A stretch of DNA of 35,089 nt from CAZCEC01 sp964497615 (GCA_964497615.1 CAZCEC010000067.1:1-35089); one strand, 5' to 3'; counted from the first letter of the stretch, positions 23,861-32,055 are shown. Notes: a model not told the origin generated them from the sequence alone. Program-made: numbers and translations.

Positions 23861-24298
23861 ATGTCAACCCTGAGCCAACACGCTCGGCGCCTGCTGGTCG
23901 TCGGCCCACTGGCGCTGCTGATGGCCCTGGCCTGCCAGGCCGTCCAGCCGCCGCCGCCCGTCCCAACGGCCACCCCCGAGGTCTTGGCCGACTGCTTCTT
24001 TTCCGCCGACCCCTTCGCCTGGGTTGACACCAACGGCAACGGCCTGCGGGAAGACAACGAGCCGCCCCTGGAGGGCGTCGAGGTCAGCTTTTCCCTTACC
24101 TTCCTCGGCAGCGCCACGACCGGCCCGGACGGCACGGCGCACGTCAGCGGCATGTACCCAAGCGCGTGCGATCCCGCCCTGGAGAACAGCCTCGTGGCGG
24201 TAGCGCCGGAAGGCTACGCGCCGACGACGGCATTGATCCTCCCCTATTCCGACGCCCGCGAGACTTACACGTACGGCTTCCAGCCCATGAATCCCTGA
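23861..24298 (+). CDS. Small lipoprotein with SdrD-B/Cna-B-like domain
   Basis: 145 residues from ATG 23861. The signal ends MALAC with Cys25, then a short Pro/Thr linker. The mature domain starts WVDTNGNGLREDNEPPLEGVEV, the pattern of SdrD-B domains (D-x-N-G-N-G-x-x-x-x-x-E-P-x-L-x-G-V), and continues with TTGPDGTAHVSG. Such Ig-like beta-sandwich domains act as stalks or ligand binders on the surface. The asparagine/aspartate loop could bind calcium. It is divergent from the propeller lipoprotein gene. Confidence 0.82.
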   Translation: MSTLSQHARRLLVVGPLALLMALACQAVQPPPPVPTATPEVLADCFFSADPFAWVDTNGNGLREDNEPPLEGVEVSFSLTFLGSATTGPDGTAHVSGMYPSACDPALENSLVAVAPEGYAPTTALILPYSDARETYTYGFQPMNP

Positions 24299-24370
24299 AT
24301 CTGGCTTATCCAGGTTATCTCAGCAAGCGATATGAACCGGCGCGATTGGTGCCGCAATGAGGAGTTGCCC

Positions 24371-25144
24371 ATGCCCACCTGCCAGCACGAAGCCGTTCTC
24401 TACGGCATGCTTGTCAAGGACCTGCGCAACCTGTGGGCGGAGCAGGCCGCGCAATTTAACGAGACCTCGTTGAGCCGGGAGCAGAAGCGCGTGGACGAGA
24501 TCATCCGCGCCTGGTTCTTCACGCCCCAGGACGAACTCAGCGGCCTGACCCCACGCCAGATGATCCGCGACGAGGAGCAGGGCATGCCAAGCGTCGTGCC
24601 GCACGACCACCTGGACGACGTTTTTCACGACGACTGCCCCATGTGCCAGGCTCTGAAGGACGAAGCGCTGGCCGGCGCCGAGTGGCACATTGGCCTGGCG
24701 CCCGAAATGACCCTGCTCGACGAGTATGACGAGGAAGGCTACAACGCCAAATGGGACGCCGACGCGGCCCGGCCGCGCCCTGATCCCGATGAGCAGCGGT
24801 CGTTTGCGCCGGCCCAGGAAGCGCGCGCCTGGCTAATGCAGAACCCAAGCGAGCATTGCTTCGCGGGTAATCGCTTCTATGACCGCCAGGAGGCGTTGGA
24901 TTTTGTCAACCGGCTCTATGACCTGGGCGCGCTCTTTGTGCTGGTGGATAACATCTACGACGAGCCATACCGCGTGCGCGAGCAGGGCGGCCCGTATGCC
25001 GACACCTTCAATGTACACCTGCCCCGCGAAGCTGACGTCCGCGCTGTCATTCGCGCCATCTTCGAACACGAGCTGGCGGAACGGCAGGGACTCGACCTCA
25101 AGCCGTACGACTATGGCGACACCTTGATATTCTGGTGGGATTGA
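24371..25144 (+). CDS. Conserved cytosolic protein of unknown function
   Basis: 257 residues from ATG 24371, with GAGGAG 6 bases upstream; this rules out the upstream ATG at 24332. There is no signal peptide or membrane segment and the protein is strongly acidic. A central block HDHLDDVFHDDCPMCQAL has a Cys-x2-Cys pair with nearby His/Asp and may bind a metal. The C-terminal 95 residues (from AGNRFYDRQEALDFVNRLYDLGA to YGDTLIFWWD) look like a compact alpha/beta domain. I do not recognise the family. It stands alone between a lipoprotein gene and a convergent slipin gene. Confidence 0.75.
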   Translation: MPTCQHEAVLYGMLVKDLRNLWAEQAAQFNETSLSREQKRVDEIIRAWFFTPQDELSGLTPRQMIRDEEQGMPSVVPHDHLDDVFHDDCPMCQALKDEALAGAEWHIGLAPEMTLLDEYDEEGYNAKWDADAARPRPDPDEQRSFAPAQEARAWLMQNPSEHCFAGNRFYDRQEALDFVNRLYDLGALFVLVDNIYDEPYRVREQGGPYADTFNVHLPREADVRAVIRAIFEHELAERQGLDLKPYDYGDTLIFWWD

Positions 25145-25147
25145 AAC

Positions 25148-25167
25148 GGGCGGCCTCTCGGCCGCCC
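25148..25167. terminator. Probable terminator between convergent genes
   Basis: A perfect 8-bp stem GGGCGGCC/GGCCGCCC with loop TCTC, 3 bases after the plus-strand stop. The downstream plus sequence is ATCTTCATC (weak U-tract); in the other direction it is GTTTCAATC, so it could work in both directions. Confidence 0.6.
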
Positions 25168-25203
25168 ATCTTCATCGGTTCCATCCGTTGATGAAACGCC
25201 CCG

Positions 25204-26142
25204 CTACTTCTTCTCCTCCCGGTTCGCGCCTACGAATCCTTGGATCAGGCTCGTAAACTCCAGCGGGAAGATGTACTTCGTCGCGGGCGACATCCCCAGC
25301 CCCTTCAGCGTCTCGAAGTACTGTAGCGTCATCGTCTTCTGGTCAATGCTCTGCGCCACGGCGTAGATCTGCTGCAAGGCGCTGGCGAAGCCCTCCGCCC
25401 GCAGCAGTTGCGCCTGCTTGTCGCCCTCCGCTTTCAGAATGTTCGACTGCCGCTCGCCTTCCGCCGCCAGGATGGCCGCCTGCTTCGTGCCCTCCGCCCG
25501 GTTGATGGCCGCCTCCTTGTCGCCGGTGGACTCCGTCACCAGCGCGCGCCGCGTCCGCTCGGCCGACATCTGCCGGTTCATCGCGTCCTGCACGTCGCGC
25601 GGCGGGATGATCTCGCGGATTTCCACGTTGGTCACCTTGACGCCCCAGCGCTCCGTCACCTCGTCCAGCTTCACCCGCAGGGTCTGGTTGATGTGCTCAC
25701 GCTGCGACAGCACATCGTCCAGCGCGATGCCGCCGATGACCGACCGCAGCGTCGTCGTCGCCATGCCTTGCGCCGCCAGCTCAAAGTTGCCCACCCCCAC
25801 CACCGTCAGGGTCGCGTCCACCACCTTGTAGTACCACAGGAAGTCAATCGAGATGGGCGCATTGTCCTTAGTGATGGAGGTCTGGTGCGGGATCTCGCGC
25901 ACCTGCTCGCGCAGGTCCACGCTGCGGGCGCTGTCAATGATCGGCAGCAGCAGCACCAACCCCGGCCCCTTTTGGCCGATCACCCGGCCCAGCCGCAGCA
26001 CCACCAGCCGCTGATACTCCGGCACCACCCGCACCGAGGTGGCGATGATGATGCCCAGCACCACCACCACCGCGCCCACGACGCACAATGCCGTCAGCGC
26101 AATCCCGCCCTCGAAAAGCTGATTAATGTGATAGCCTGGCAT
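25204..26142 (-). CDS. Slipin/stomatin-like SPFH protein
   Basis: 312 residues from ATG 26142, with GAGGAG 8 bases upstream. One membrane segment (residues 13-37) is followed by a stomatin-type band-7 domain (VRVVPEYQRLVVLRLGRVIGQKGPG near its start, REIIPPRDVQDAMNRQMSAERTRRA near its end) and an Ala/Glu coiled coil to about residue 255. The order of motifs fits the prokaryotic slipin/QmcA group. These assemble rings at the membrane and work with NfeD partners or proteases. Here an NfeD gene lies 84 bases upstream in the same direction. Confidence 0.93.
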   Translation of the reverse strand: MPGYHINQLFEGGIALTALCVVGAVVVVLGIIIATSVRVVPEYQRLVVLRLGRVIGQKGPGLVLLLPIIDSARSVDLREQVREIPHQTSITKDNAPISIDFLWYYKVVDATLTVVGVGNFELAAQGMATTTLRSVIGGIALDDVLSQREHINQTLRVKLDEVTERWGVKVTNVEIREIIPPRDVQDAMNRQMSAERTRRALVTESTGDKEAAINRAEGTKQAAILAAEGERQSNILKAEGDKQAQLLRAEGFASALQQIYAVAQSIDQKTMTLQYFETLKGLGMSPATKYIFPLEFTSLIQGFVGANREEKK

Positions 26143-26226
26143 CTTCGCCTCTCCTCGCTAGTCGAGCGCTGCGCCCAGTGGCGCGCGCCCGTGTGCCCAC
26201 CCGCCTACGCGCTCTGCGAGCGCCGC

Positions 26227-26868
26227 TCACGGAGCGCCGCTCACCTTTTCACCCGCCTCCGCCTTCGCCACCTTCAGCGTCAGCCCCTCCCGCGCCAGCA
26301 CCACCACCTCCGTCTCCGGTGGGATGGCCGGATCGGCCGTCGCGCTCCACTCCTCGCCCCCTGCGTACACCGTGCCTTCGCGCGCCACCAGCGTGCGCGT
26401 CACCCCACGCTGCCCCACGACCTGGTCCGGGTTCTGCAGCACCGGCGCGCGCTGGGCGGCCAACCCCTTGCGGATGAGGAACCCAAAGGCCGCGCTCGAG
26501 ATCAGCGGCGCCCCCGCAATCGTCCACCAGGAGAGGCGCACGTCCGCCTCCGCCTCCGGACGGAAGAGGAAGATCGCGCCCAGGGCCAGCGCCACCATCC
26601 CAAACACCAGCAGCACCCCGTGCGCGTGCATCTGAAATTCCAGGATCAATAGCACCACCGCCAGAATCAGCAGCAGCAGCCCGCCAATCGCCACCGGCAG
26701 CCTCACCAACCCCACGGCCGCCAGCCCCAGGCACACCACCGCCACCGTCTCCGGCAGCCCCGTTCCCGGCACCGAGACGGCAAACACCACCGCCCACAGC
26801 CCCAGCACCAACAGCCAGAACGCAACGTTGGGGTTGGAGAGCGTTTGCCAGATGATTTCGAGTCCCAT
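26227..26868 (-). CDS. NfeD-like membrane protein (slipin partner)
   Basis: 213 residues. Four hydrophobic segments occupy roughly residues 14-100 (FWLLVLGLWAVVFAVSVPGTGLPE is the characteristic start of short NfeD proteins). Another is at about 123-138, and the C-terminal OB domain follows (GVTRTLVAREGTVYAGGEEWSATAD through VVVLAREGLTLKV). The serine-protease ClpP-like domain of long NfeD proteins is absent. The start is 4 bases after the TPR gene stop, so the two are coupled; the slipin gene follows. Confidence 0.9.
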   Translation of the reverse strand: MGLEIIWQTLSNPNVAFWLLVLGLWAVVFAVSVPGTGLPETVAVVCLGLAAVGLVRLPVAIGGLLLLILAVVLLILEFQMHAHGVLLVFGMVALALGAIFLFRPEAEADVRLSWWTIAGAPLISSAAFGFLIRKGLAAQRAPVLQNPDQVVGQRGVTRTLVAREGTVYAGGEEWSATADPAIPPETEVVVLAREGLTLKVAKAEAGEKVSGAP

Positions 26869-26872
26869 CGTC

Positions 26873-28069
26873 TTACTGCCTCAACAGCGCGTGCCGCTCA
26901 GCCCTCGACTCAACCAGCCGGATGATCTCGGCAATATCGGCATCGTTGGGCGCTTGCCGCTGGGCCTCCGCCAGGGCGCGCAGGCTGCGGTCAAAGCGCT
27001 GGATCTGAGCATAGCCCATCCCCAGATGCTTGTAAAAGTCCGGCACTTGCGGCGCCAGGCCCACCGCCTTGCGCCACTGGGCCACCGCCAGCGCCCACAT
27101 CCCGCGCCGCTGGTAAGCCTGGCCCCGGCGATAGTAGTCCAGCGCGCTGCGCGCCCCGCCGTCGGGCTTTACCAGCAGCCGCTGCCGCTCGACCGCAAAC
27201 TGGTCGGCGACTCCTACCAGCGCCGTCGCCCCAATCACGGCGACGATCAGGTTGAAGGCTGCCGCGCCCGGCCCCAGGCTGCCCGTGATGAGCAAATAAA
27301 CGCTCACCAGCACGTCGGCCAGCCACACCAGCAGCACCGCGTAAAAGGCCAGAGCCAGCCGCTGGCCCAAGCCCAGCAGCGCCGCCGCCAGCAGCCCCAG
27401 CCGCACCAGCAGGATCTGGAGCAGCAGCCACGCCTCCGGTTCGCCGAGCGCCGCGACATCGCCCAGGACGATCTGGACCCCAATTAGGCTCAACACGGGC
27501 GCAAAGGTCGTGGCATTGGCCGGCGACTGATTCACGCCCAGCGCGACAAACGGCGCCGCCAGTTCTAGCACACCCGCCGCCAGCCCCAGCCGCAGCAACA
27601 ACTTCACCAGCGCCAGCGCGCCGGGGCTGACCGGCCGCGCCACCCGCGCAATCAGCCGGCCGCGGCAGTGCGGGCAGCGCTCGCTGTCCGTACCGGCCGG
27701 GCGCCCGCAATAGGGGCATTGATATGGGTCGTCAATGCCGTCATCGCTTTCCAGCGGCGTCTGCGGCAGGATGGCTTCCCAATCCGGCTGGCTGTAATCG
27801 CGGGCCGCCAGCCGTTTCTGCCGCAAGCCAATCAGCGCCTGCTGGGCCTCATTGTGCTCGGGGTTCAGCCGCAGCACGTGCTCCAGCGCCCGCATCTGCT
27901 CGCGCTGGTCGTCCGCCGCCTGCGCCAGCCACCACCAGCCCGCCTCCAATTGCGGGTCTTGCTGCACCGCCTCCAGCAGCCGTTCGCGCGCCAGCACGCG
28001 GTTGCCGCTTTTCGCCGCCTCAATCCCCTCCCGCAGTTGGCGCTGCACCCGGCTCGAGTCAATGGTCAT
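26873..28069 (-). CDS. TPR - zinc ribbon - membrane protein
   Basis: 398 residues. An N-terminal pair of TPR-like helices (about 5-85; LARERLLEAVQQDPQLEAGWWWLAQA) is followed by a zinc ribbon with Cys118-x2-Cys121 and Cys132-x2-Cys135, then about five membrane segments (150-285). A second TPR block ends the protein (about 307-375; ALDYYRRGQAYQRRGMWALAVAQW). It is the first gene of the operon with NfeD and slipin and may be an adaptor recruiting clients to that complex; this is inferred from position only. A minus-strand TATAAT (antisense of 28092-28097) lies about 22 bases upstream of the ATG. Confidence 0.82.
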   Translation of the reverse strand: MTIDSSRVQRQLREGIEAAKSGNRVLARERLLEAVQQDPQLEAGWWWLAQAADDQREQMRALEHVLRLNPEHNEAQQALIGLRQKRLAARDYSQPDWEAILPQTPLESDDGIDDPYQCPYCGRPAGTDSERCPHCRGRLIARVARPVSPGALALVKLLLRLGLAAGVLELAAPFVALGVNQSPANATTFAPVLSLIGVQIVLGDVAALGEPEAWLLLQILLVRLGLLAAALLGLGQRLALAFYAVLLVWLADVLVSVYLLITGSLGPGAAAFNLIVAVIGATALVGVADQFAVERQRLLVKPDGGARSALDYYRRGQAYQRRGMWALAVAQWRKAVGLAPQVPDFYKHLGMGYAQIQRFDRSLRALAEAQRQAPNDADIAEIIRLVESRAERHALLRQ

Positions 28070-28091
28070 GTGTCAGGCGCACCCTGAAACG

Positions 28092-28097
28092 ATTATA
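28092..28097 (-). promoter_or_regulatory. -10 element for the TPR-NfeD-slipin operon
   Basis: Perfect TATAAT on the minus strand, 22 bases upstream of the ATG at 28069, without a recognisable -35. Confidence 0.45.
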
Positions 28098-28174
28098 CTC
28101 CCGCTCACCAGCCCAGCGGCTGTCGTCTCGCTGACGGATAGACGGCGCGCCAGGCAAAATCCTGCCGGTTGGCA

Positions 28175-28180
28175 TATCAT
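28175..28180 (+). promoter_or_regulatory. -10 element next to the CopD-like start codon
   Basis: TATCAT ends 7 bases before ATG 28188; no Shine-Dalgarno sequence lies between. It is a second candidate for leaderless transcription. Confidence 0.4.
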
Positions 28181-28187
28181 ACGGCCC

Positions 28188-28700
28188 ATGCCGGCGCCGA
28201 GTGACTGGACCCTGGCCTTATCCTATTGGCTGCACCTGATCGCCACGATTGTGTGGGTGGGCGGGCTGGCGCTCATGGCCCTGGTGGTGTGGCCCGGCGC
28301 GCGCGCCGTGCTGGGCCCCGGCCCGCAGCTCGCCGGCCTGCTGCGCGATCTCCACCGCCGCTTTGAGCCTTTGGCCTGGGGCAGCCTGGCCGTCCTCATC
28401 GCCACCGGCCTCACCCAGATGTCCGCCAACGAAAACTATACCGGCTTGCTCCAGATTGACAATGCCTGGGCCGTCGCCATCCTCATCAAGCACCTCGCCA
28501 TCGGCGGCATGGTCATCATCGGCCTCTATCTACAATTCGCTGTCCAGCCCGCCCTGGCCCGCCTGGCCCTGCTCGAAACCCGCGGCCTCGACGCCCCCGG
28601 CGCCGACGCGCTCCGCCGCCGCGAACTGGCCCTCACCCGTCTCAACCTGCTCTGCGGCGTCCTGGTTCTCGGGTTGACCGCCATCGCTCGCGTCGTCTAG
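28188..28700 (+). CDS. CopD-domain-like four-helix membrane protein
   Basis: 170 residues with four membrane segments (about 10-36, 60-80, 98-122 and 148-168). The first carries SYWLHLIATIVWVGGLALM; the His and the W-x-GG motif are typical of CopD and related copper/haem-type membrane domains. A role in copper handling or in a haem-containing membrane protein is possible, but only the first-helix motif supports it. A TATCAT box stands 7 bases before the ATG, and no Shine-Dalgarno sequence is seen. Confidence 0.75.
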   Translation: MPAPSDWTLALSYWLHLIATIVWVGGLALMALVVWPGARAVLGPGPQLAGLLRDLHRRFEPLAWGSLAVLIATGLTQMSANENYTGLLQIDNAWAVAILIKHLAIGGMVIIGLYLQFAVQPALARLALLETRGLDAPGADALRRRELALTRLNLLCGVLVLGLTAIARVV

Positions 28701-28735
28701 CGGCCGGCGCGCCCGGTCGCTGCGCCGCCTTGGCT

Positions 28736-29146
28736 ATGGAACTCACCGCCTCCCGCCACCTCACCCTCGCCTGCGCCCATTGCGGCCGGGCCGCCGCCGA
28801 GATTGCCCTGCTCCCCGCCACCGTGGCCGGCGCCGCCCAGGCGGCCGGTGCGCCCGCCCCGCGCACCCACACGCGCGACCGCCTCGAACGCACCGACTTC
28901 TTGGGCACGGTCACCAAGTTCGGCCCGGCGCCCGGGCTGATGGCGCTCTTCGAGGCCATTGACCAGGGCGATTTCGCCCTCGCGCGCGGCCTGGATTCCG
29001 ATTTCGTGGCCTTTCACTGTCCCGACTGCGGCCTCGTCTACTGCGACGCCTGCTGGCGGCTCGAACCGCCCGTCTTCGAAGTCGGCTTCTACGACTGCAC
29101 CCGAGGCACGTGCCCGGCTGGTCACAGCCACGTGGTGGACGACTGA
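28736..29146 (+). CDS. Small Cys-rich, probably zinc-binding protein
   Basis: 136 residues from ATG 28736. Cys13-x2-Cys16 near the start pairs in spacing with Cys95-x2-Cys98 and Cys103-x2-Cys106, and Cys121, Cys126, His130 and His132 follow at the end, enough for two zinc sites. The middle (about 20-90) is plain alpha/beta sequence. There is no membrane segment. The family is not recognised. It follows the CopD-like gene by 35 bases in the same direction. Confidence 0.72.
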   Translation: MELTASRHLTLACAHCGRAAAEIALLPATVAGAAQAAGAPAPRTHTRDRLERTDFLGTVTKFGPAPGLMALFEAIDQGDFALARGLDSDFVAFHCPDCGLVYCDACWRLEPPVFEVGFYDCTRGTCPAGHSHVVDD

Positions 29147-29236
29147 GCCCCTGTCAGCCCGCTCCGGCGCCCGAAAAACTGCCTGTTTCCGCCCTCTGGT
29201 CAGGAATCGCCCTGATTCCAGGTAGAAAATATGTGC

Positions 29237-29265
29237 TTGACTGGAACGGGCGTTCGGTATAAAAT
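29237..29265 (+). promoter_or_regulatory. lexA promoter
   Basis: TTGACT (29237-29242) and TAAAAT (29260-29265) are separated by 17 bases; TATAAA two bases earlier is an alternative -10. The expected start is near 29272, giving a leader of about 28 bases. Confidence 0.75.
29244..29255 (+). promoter_or_regulatory. LexA operator (SOS box) of lexA
   Basis: GAAC-GGGC-GTTC, a perfect match to the Gram-positive-type box GAAC-N4-GTTC. It occupies most of the spacer between the -35 and -10, so LexA binding would block RNA polymerase and give autoregulation. This box type has been described for green non-sulfur bacteria as well as Firmicutes. Confidence 0.85.
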
Positions 29266-29299
29266 CCTTAACATACCGAAGCAGCACATGGAGGTGGAA

Positions 29300-29947
29300 A
29301 TGGCTAAGGGCAAGTTATCAGAGCGTCAAAAGGATATGATTGACTTCATCGGGAAGTTTTCCCGGGAGAAAGGCTACCCGCCCACGATCCGGCAGATCGG
29401 CGAGGCGGTCAGCATCTCCTCGACCTCGGTGGTCAATTACAACCTCAACAAGCTGGAGCGCGACGGCCACATCGTACGCGACCTGAAGGTCTCGCGCGGC
29501 GTGCGCCTGGTGGACGCCCCCGGCCGCCGCGGGCGCGACACCGACCGCATCAGCATCCCGCTGGCCGGCGTCATCTTTGCCAGCGAACCCGTCATGGTAG
29601 GCGACACCGCCCAAACCGCCGGGGACGAAGTCATCGAGCTCACCCGCGACCTGATCAGCGACGAGCCCGATCTCTTCGCCCTGCGCGTCAAGGGCGACTC
29701 GATGATCGACGCCATGGTCAGCGACGGCGACATCGTCGTCATGAAGAAGGCCGACCGCGCCCGCAACGGCGACATGGTGGCCGTCTGGCTCAACGACCGC
29801 AACGAAACCACCCTCAAGCGGTTCTACCTGGAGAGCGGCCGCGTGCGCCTCCAGCCGGCCAACCCCACCATGCAGCCCATCTACGTGGACCCTGCCAACG
29901 TCTCCGTGCAGGGCAAGGTGATGTTGGTCCTGCGGCAGCTCAACTAA
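29300..29947 (+). CDS. lexA: LexA repressor
   Basis: SOS-response repressor of 215 residues from ATG 29300 (GGAGG 5 bases upstream; the 23 in-frame codons before it cover the promoter). The N-terminal winged helix-turn-helix (residues 6-70) includes GYPPTIRQIGEAVSISSTSVV. The S24 peptidase-like domain has the cleavage site Ala89-Gly90 (PLAGVIFA), catalytic Ser134 (KGDSMIDA) and Lys173 (ETTLKRF). It self-cleaves when RecA filaments form. The operator in its own promoter shows autoregulation. A strong terminator follows, so it is monocistronic. Confidence 0.97.
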   Translation: MAKGKLSERQKDMIDFIGKFSREKGYPPTIRQIGEAVSISSTSVVNYNLNKLERDGHIVRDLKVSRGVRLVDAPGRRGRDTDRISIPLAGVIFASEPVMVGDTAQTAGDEVIELTRDLISDEPDLFALRVKGDSMIDAMVSDGDIVVMKKADRARNGDMVAVWLNDRNETTLKRFYLESGRVRLQPANPTMQPIYVDPANVSVQGKVMLVLRQLN

Positions 29948-29978
29948 CGCTCCGCTCGCTGCTTCGGTATCGATTCGT

Positions 29979-30041
29979 CCCGGCGCCAGGCCGGGGGGGC
30001 GTTCCAATGGTCGCCTCCCCGGCCTGGCGCCGGGCGTTTTT
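29979..30041 (+). terminator. Intrinsic terminator of lexA
   Basis: An 18-bp perfect stem (29979-29996 with 30017-30034), extended by five further pairs including one G-U, followed by CGTTTTTG. Confidence 0.92.
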
Positions 30042-30065
30042 GTTGGTCATCTCCACAGGCGCGAT

Positions 30066-30095
30066 TTGACAGACCCACCGCCGCCGCCCCATAAT
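30066..30095 (+). promoter_or_regulatory. Promoter of the beta-hydroxyacid dehydrogenase gene
   Basis: A perfect TTGACA (30066-30071) and CATAAT (30090-30095) with an 18-base spacer, just after the lexA terminator; GAGGAG precedes the ATG at 30128. Confidence 0.7.
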
Positions 30096-30127
30096 GCCAA
30101 CTCAATCCACGCCGTGAGGAGCATCTA

Positions 30128-31033
30128 ATGACCGAAACCGTTGGCTTTATTGGGCTGGGCATCATGGGCCAGGGCATGGCCCGCAACCTGCTGAAGGCTG
30201 GCTTTGACCTGCATGTGTGGAACCGCACCTCAAGCCGCATGGACGCGCTGGCCGCCGAGGGCGCCAAACCCGCCCTCAGCCCCGCCGACCTGGCCGCCCG
30301 CTGCGACATCATCGCGCTGTGCGTCAGCGATACGCCGGATGTGGTGGCCGTGCTCACCGGCAACGACCCGCCCGGCGTGCTGCACGGCCTGCGGCCCGGC
30401 AGCCTGGTCATTGATATGAGCACCATCAGCCCGCACACCACCCGCGAACTGGCGGCGCAGGTCGCGGCTAAAGGCGCGCACATGCTCGACGCGCCCGTCA
30501 GCGGCGGCAGCGAGGGCGCGGCCAAGGGCACGCTCAGCATCATGATCGGGGGCGAAGCCGGGCAAGTGGAACGGGCCCGGCCCATGCTGCAAGCCATGGG
30601 CAAAACGATCACCCACGTCGGCGGGCAAGGCGACGGCCAGATGGTGAAATTGGTCAACCAGATTCTGGTGGTGGGCCACGCCCTGGCCATGAGCGAGGCC
30701 TTGCTGTTCGCCCAGGCGGGCGGGCTGGACCTGCGCCAGACCCTGGAGGCCGTGGCGCCGGGCGCGGCCGGCAGTTGGATGCTCTCCAACCGCGGCCCGC
30801 AGATTTTGGCCCGCGACTGGCGGCCGGGCTTCACCATTGATTTACAGCAGAAAGATGTGCGCCTCGTGCTGGGCGCCGCCGATCAACTGGGCGTGCCCGT
30901 GCTGGCCACCAGCCTGGTCTTCAATCTATACCGCACACTCCAGGCCGATGGGCTGGGCGCCGAAGGCAATCACGCGCTGGTAAAGGCGCTGGAGAAGTTG
31001 GCGGGCGTGGAGGTGAAGGCGGCCGACGCCTGA
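30128..31033 (+). CDS. NAD(P)-dependent beta-hydroxyacid dehydrogenase
   Basis: 301 residues. It has the Rossmann motif GFIGLGIMGQGMA (residues 6-18), the substrate-binding DAPVSGG (121-127) and catalytic Lys174 in GDGQMVKLVNQ. This is the 3-hydroxyisobutyrate / tartronate semialdehyde (2-hydroxy-3-oxopropionate) reductase family; the substrate cannot be fixed from these motifs. Ribosome-binding site GAGGAG lies 8 bases upstream. It has its own promoter and converges with the HD-GYP gene (33 bases apart). Confidence 0.92.
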   Translation: MTETVGFIGLGIMGQGMARNLLKAGFDLHVWNRTSSRMDALAAEGAKPALSPADLAARCDIIALCVSDTPDVVAVLTGNDPPGVLHGLRPGSLVIDMSTISPHTTRELAAQVAAKGAHMLDAPVSGGSEGAAKGTLSIMIGGEAGQVERARPMLQAMGKTITHVGGQGDGQMVKLVNQILVVGHALAMSEALLFAQAGGLDLRQTLEAVAPGAAGSWMLSNRGPQILARDWRPGFTIDLQQKDVRLVLGAADQLGVPVLATSLVFNLYRTLQADGLGAEGNHALVKALEKLAGVEVKAADA

Positions 31034-31066
31034 CGAACGGGTTTTGGCGCGAGCCGGAACGCAGCC

Positions 31067-32020
31067 CTACGCTGGCGAACGCCGCAGCGCAAACGCCCGC
31101 GCCATCTCCGGGTCGAATTGTCGCCCCGCTTGCCGCTCGATCTCGGCGTAGGCTTCCGCCGCGCTCAGGCACTGGCGGTACGGCCGCTCGCTCGTCATCG
31201 CATCATAGGCATCCACCACCGCCAGCAGCCGTCCCTCCACCGGGATCTGTGTGCCCGCCAGCCCGTGCGGGTAGCCGCCGCCATCCCAGTGCTCGTGGTG
31301 GTGCAGCACATACGGCACCGCTGCGCGCAGATGGTCCACCCCGGCCAGCATGTTCGCCCCATCCTCTGGATGCCGCCGCAGCGCCGCCCACTCGTCGGGT
31401 TCCAGCGGCCCGGCCTTGTTCAGCACCGCGCGCGGCACCAGGATCTTGCCGAGGTCGTGCAGCAGCGCCCCAAATTCCAGCACTGCCAGCGCTTCCTCCG
31501 GCCAGTCCAGGGCGCGGGCCAGTTCCAGCGCCAATTGCTGCACCCGCTCCACATGCCCGCGCGTGTTGCGGTCGCGGGCTTCCACCACGTTCGCCAGCAT
31601 CACCACCGTCTGCAAATGCGCGGCGCGCGTGTCGAAGCGCTCCACCGCCTGCCGCCGCGCCAGCTTGGCCCGCACCGCCAGGCTCAGGTCGTCGGCCTCG
31701 AACGGCTTGAACAGGTAATCGTCCGCGCCCAGCACCCGCGCCTGTGACGTCGCGGCCACCTCCGTCCGGGCGGAAAGAAACAGGAACGGCACCGCCGCCC
31801 CGGCCGGGTGCGCCCGCACCGCCGACAGCAGTCCAAACCCATCCATCAGCGGCATCATCACATCCGAGACGATCAGATCGGGTACCTCGCGCTCGAAGGC
31901 GCGCAGGGCTTCGCGGCCGTTGCGTGCGCACGTCACGCGATGCCCGTCCGTTTCCAGGATGTCGCGCATGACTTCGATGATGTCGCCATTGTCCTCGGCG
32001 ACCAGGATGTGGGAGGCCAT
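31067..32020 (-). CDS. Response regulator with HD-GYP c-di-GMP phosphodiesterase domain
   Basis: 317 residues. The receiver domain (1-120) has the acidic pocket Glu9-Asp10, phospho-acceptor Asp53 (VSDVMMP) and Lys105 (FKPF). The HD-GYP domain (about 135-310) has the metal pair HD in LLHDLGK, HHHEHWDGGGYPHG with the GYP triad, and VVDAYDAMTSERPYR. Phosphorylation should control hydrolysis of cyclic di-GMP. The cognate kinase is not in the window. A minus-strand TATACT (antisense of 32050-32055) lies 29 bases before the ATG. It is divergent from the eut-linked operon. Confidence 0.94.
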   Translation of the reverse strand: MASHILVAEDNGDIIEVMRDILETDGHRVTCARNGREALRAFEREVPDLIVSDVMMPLMDGFGLLSAVRAHPAGAAVPFLFLSARTEVAATSQARVLGADDYLFKPFEADDLSLAVRAKLARRQAVERFDTRAAHLQTVVMLANVVEARDRNTRGHVERVQQLALELARALDWPEEALAVLEFGALLHDLGKILVPRAVLNKAGPLEPDEWAALRRHPEDGANMLAGVDHLRAAVPYVLHHHEHWDGGGYPHGLAGTQIPVEGRLLAVVDAYDAMTSERPYRQCLSAAEAYAEIERQAGRQFDPEMARAFALRRSPA

Positions 32021-32049
32021 CAGGTTATAAGTGTGTTAGAGACCCCCGC

Positions 32050-32055
32050 AGTATA
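32050..32055 (-). promoter_or_regulatory. -10 element of the HD-GYP gene
   Basis: TATACT on the minus strand, 29 bases upstream of the start codon; no good -35. Confidence 0.4.

Noticed and set aside
22318..24153. Longer version of the propeller lipoprotein starting near 24153
   Set aside because: The extra 137 residues are antisense to the divergent lipoprotein gene and lack a signal; ATG 23742 has a ribosome-binding site and begins a clear lipoprotein signal peptide.
29203..29219. GGAATC/GATTCC inverted repeat upstream of lexA as terminator
   Set aside because: Six pairs only and no U-tract on either side; may be chance.
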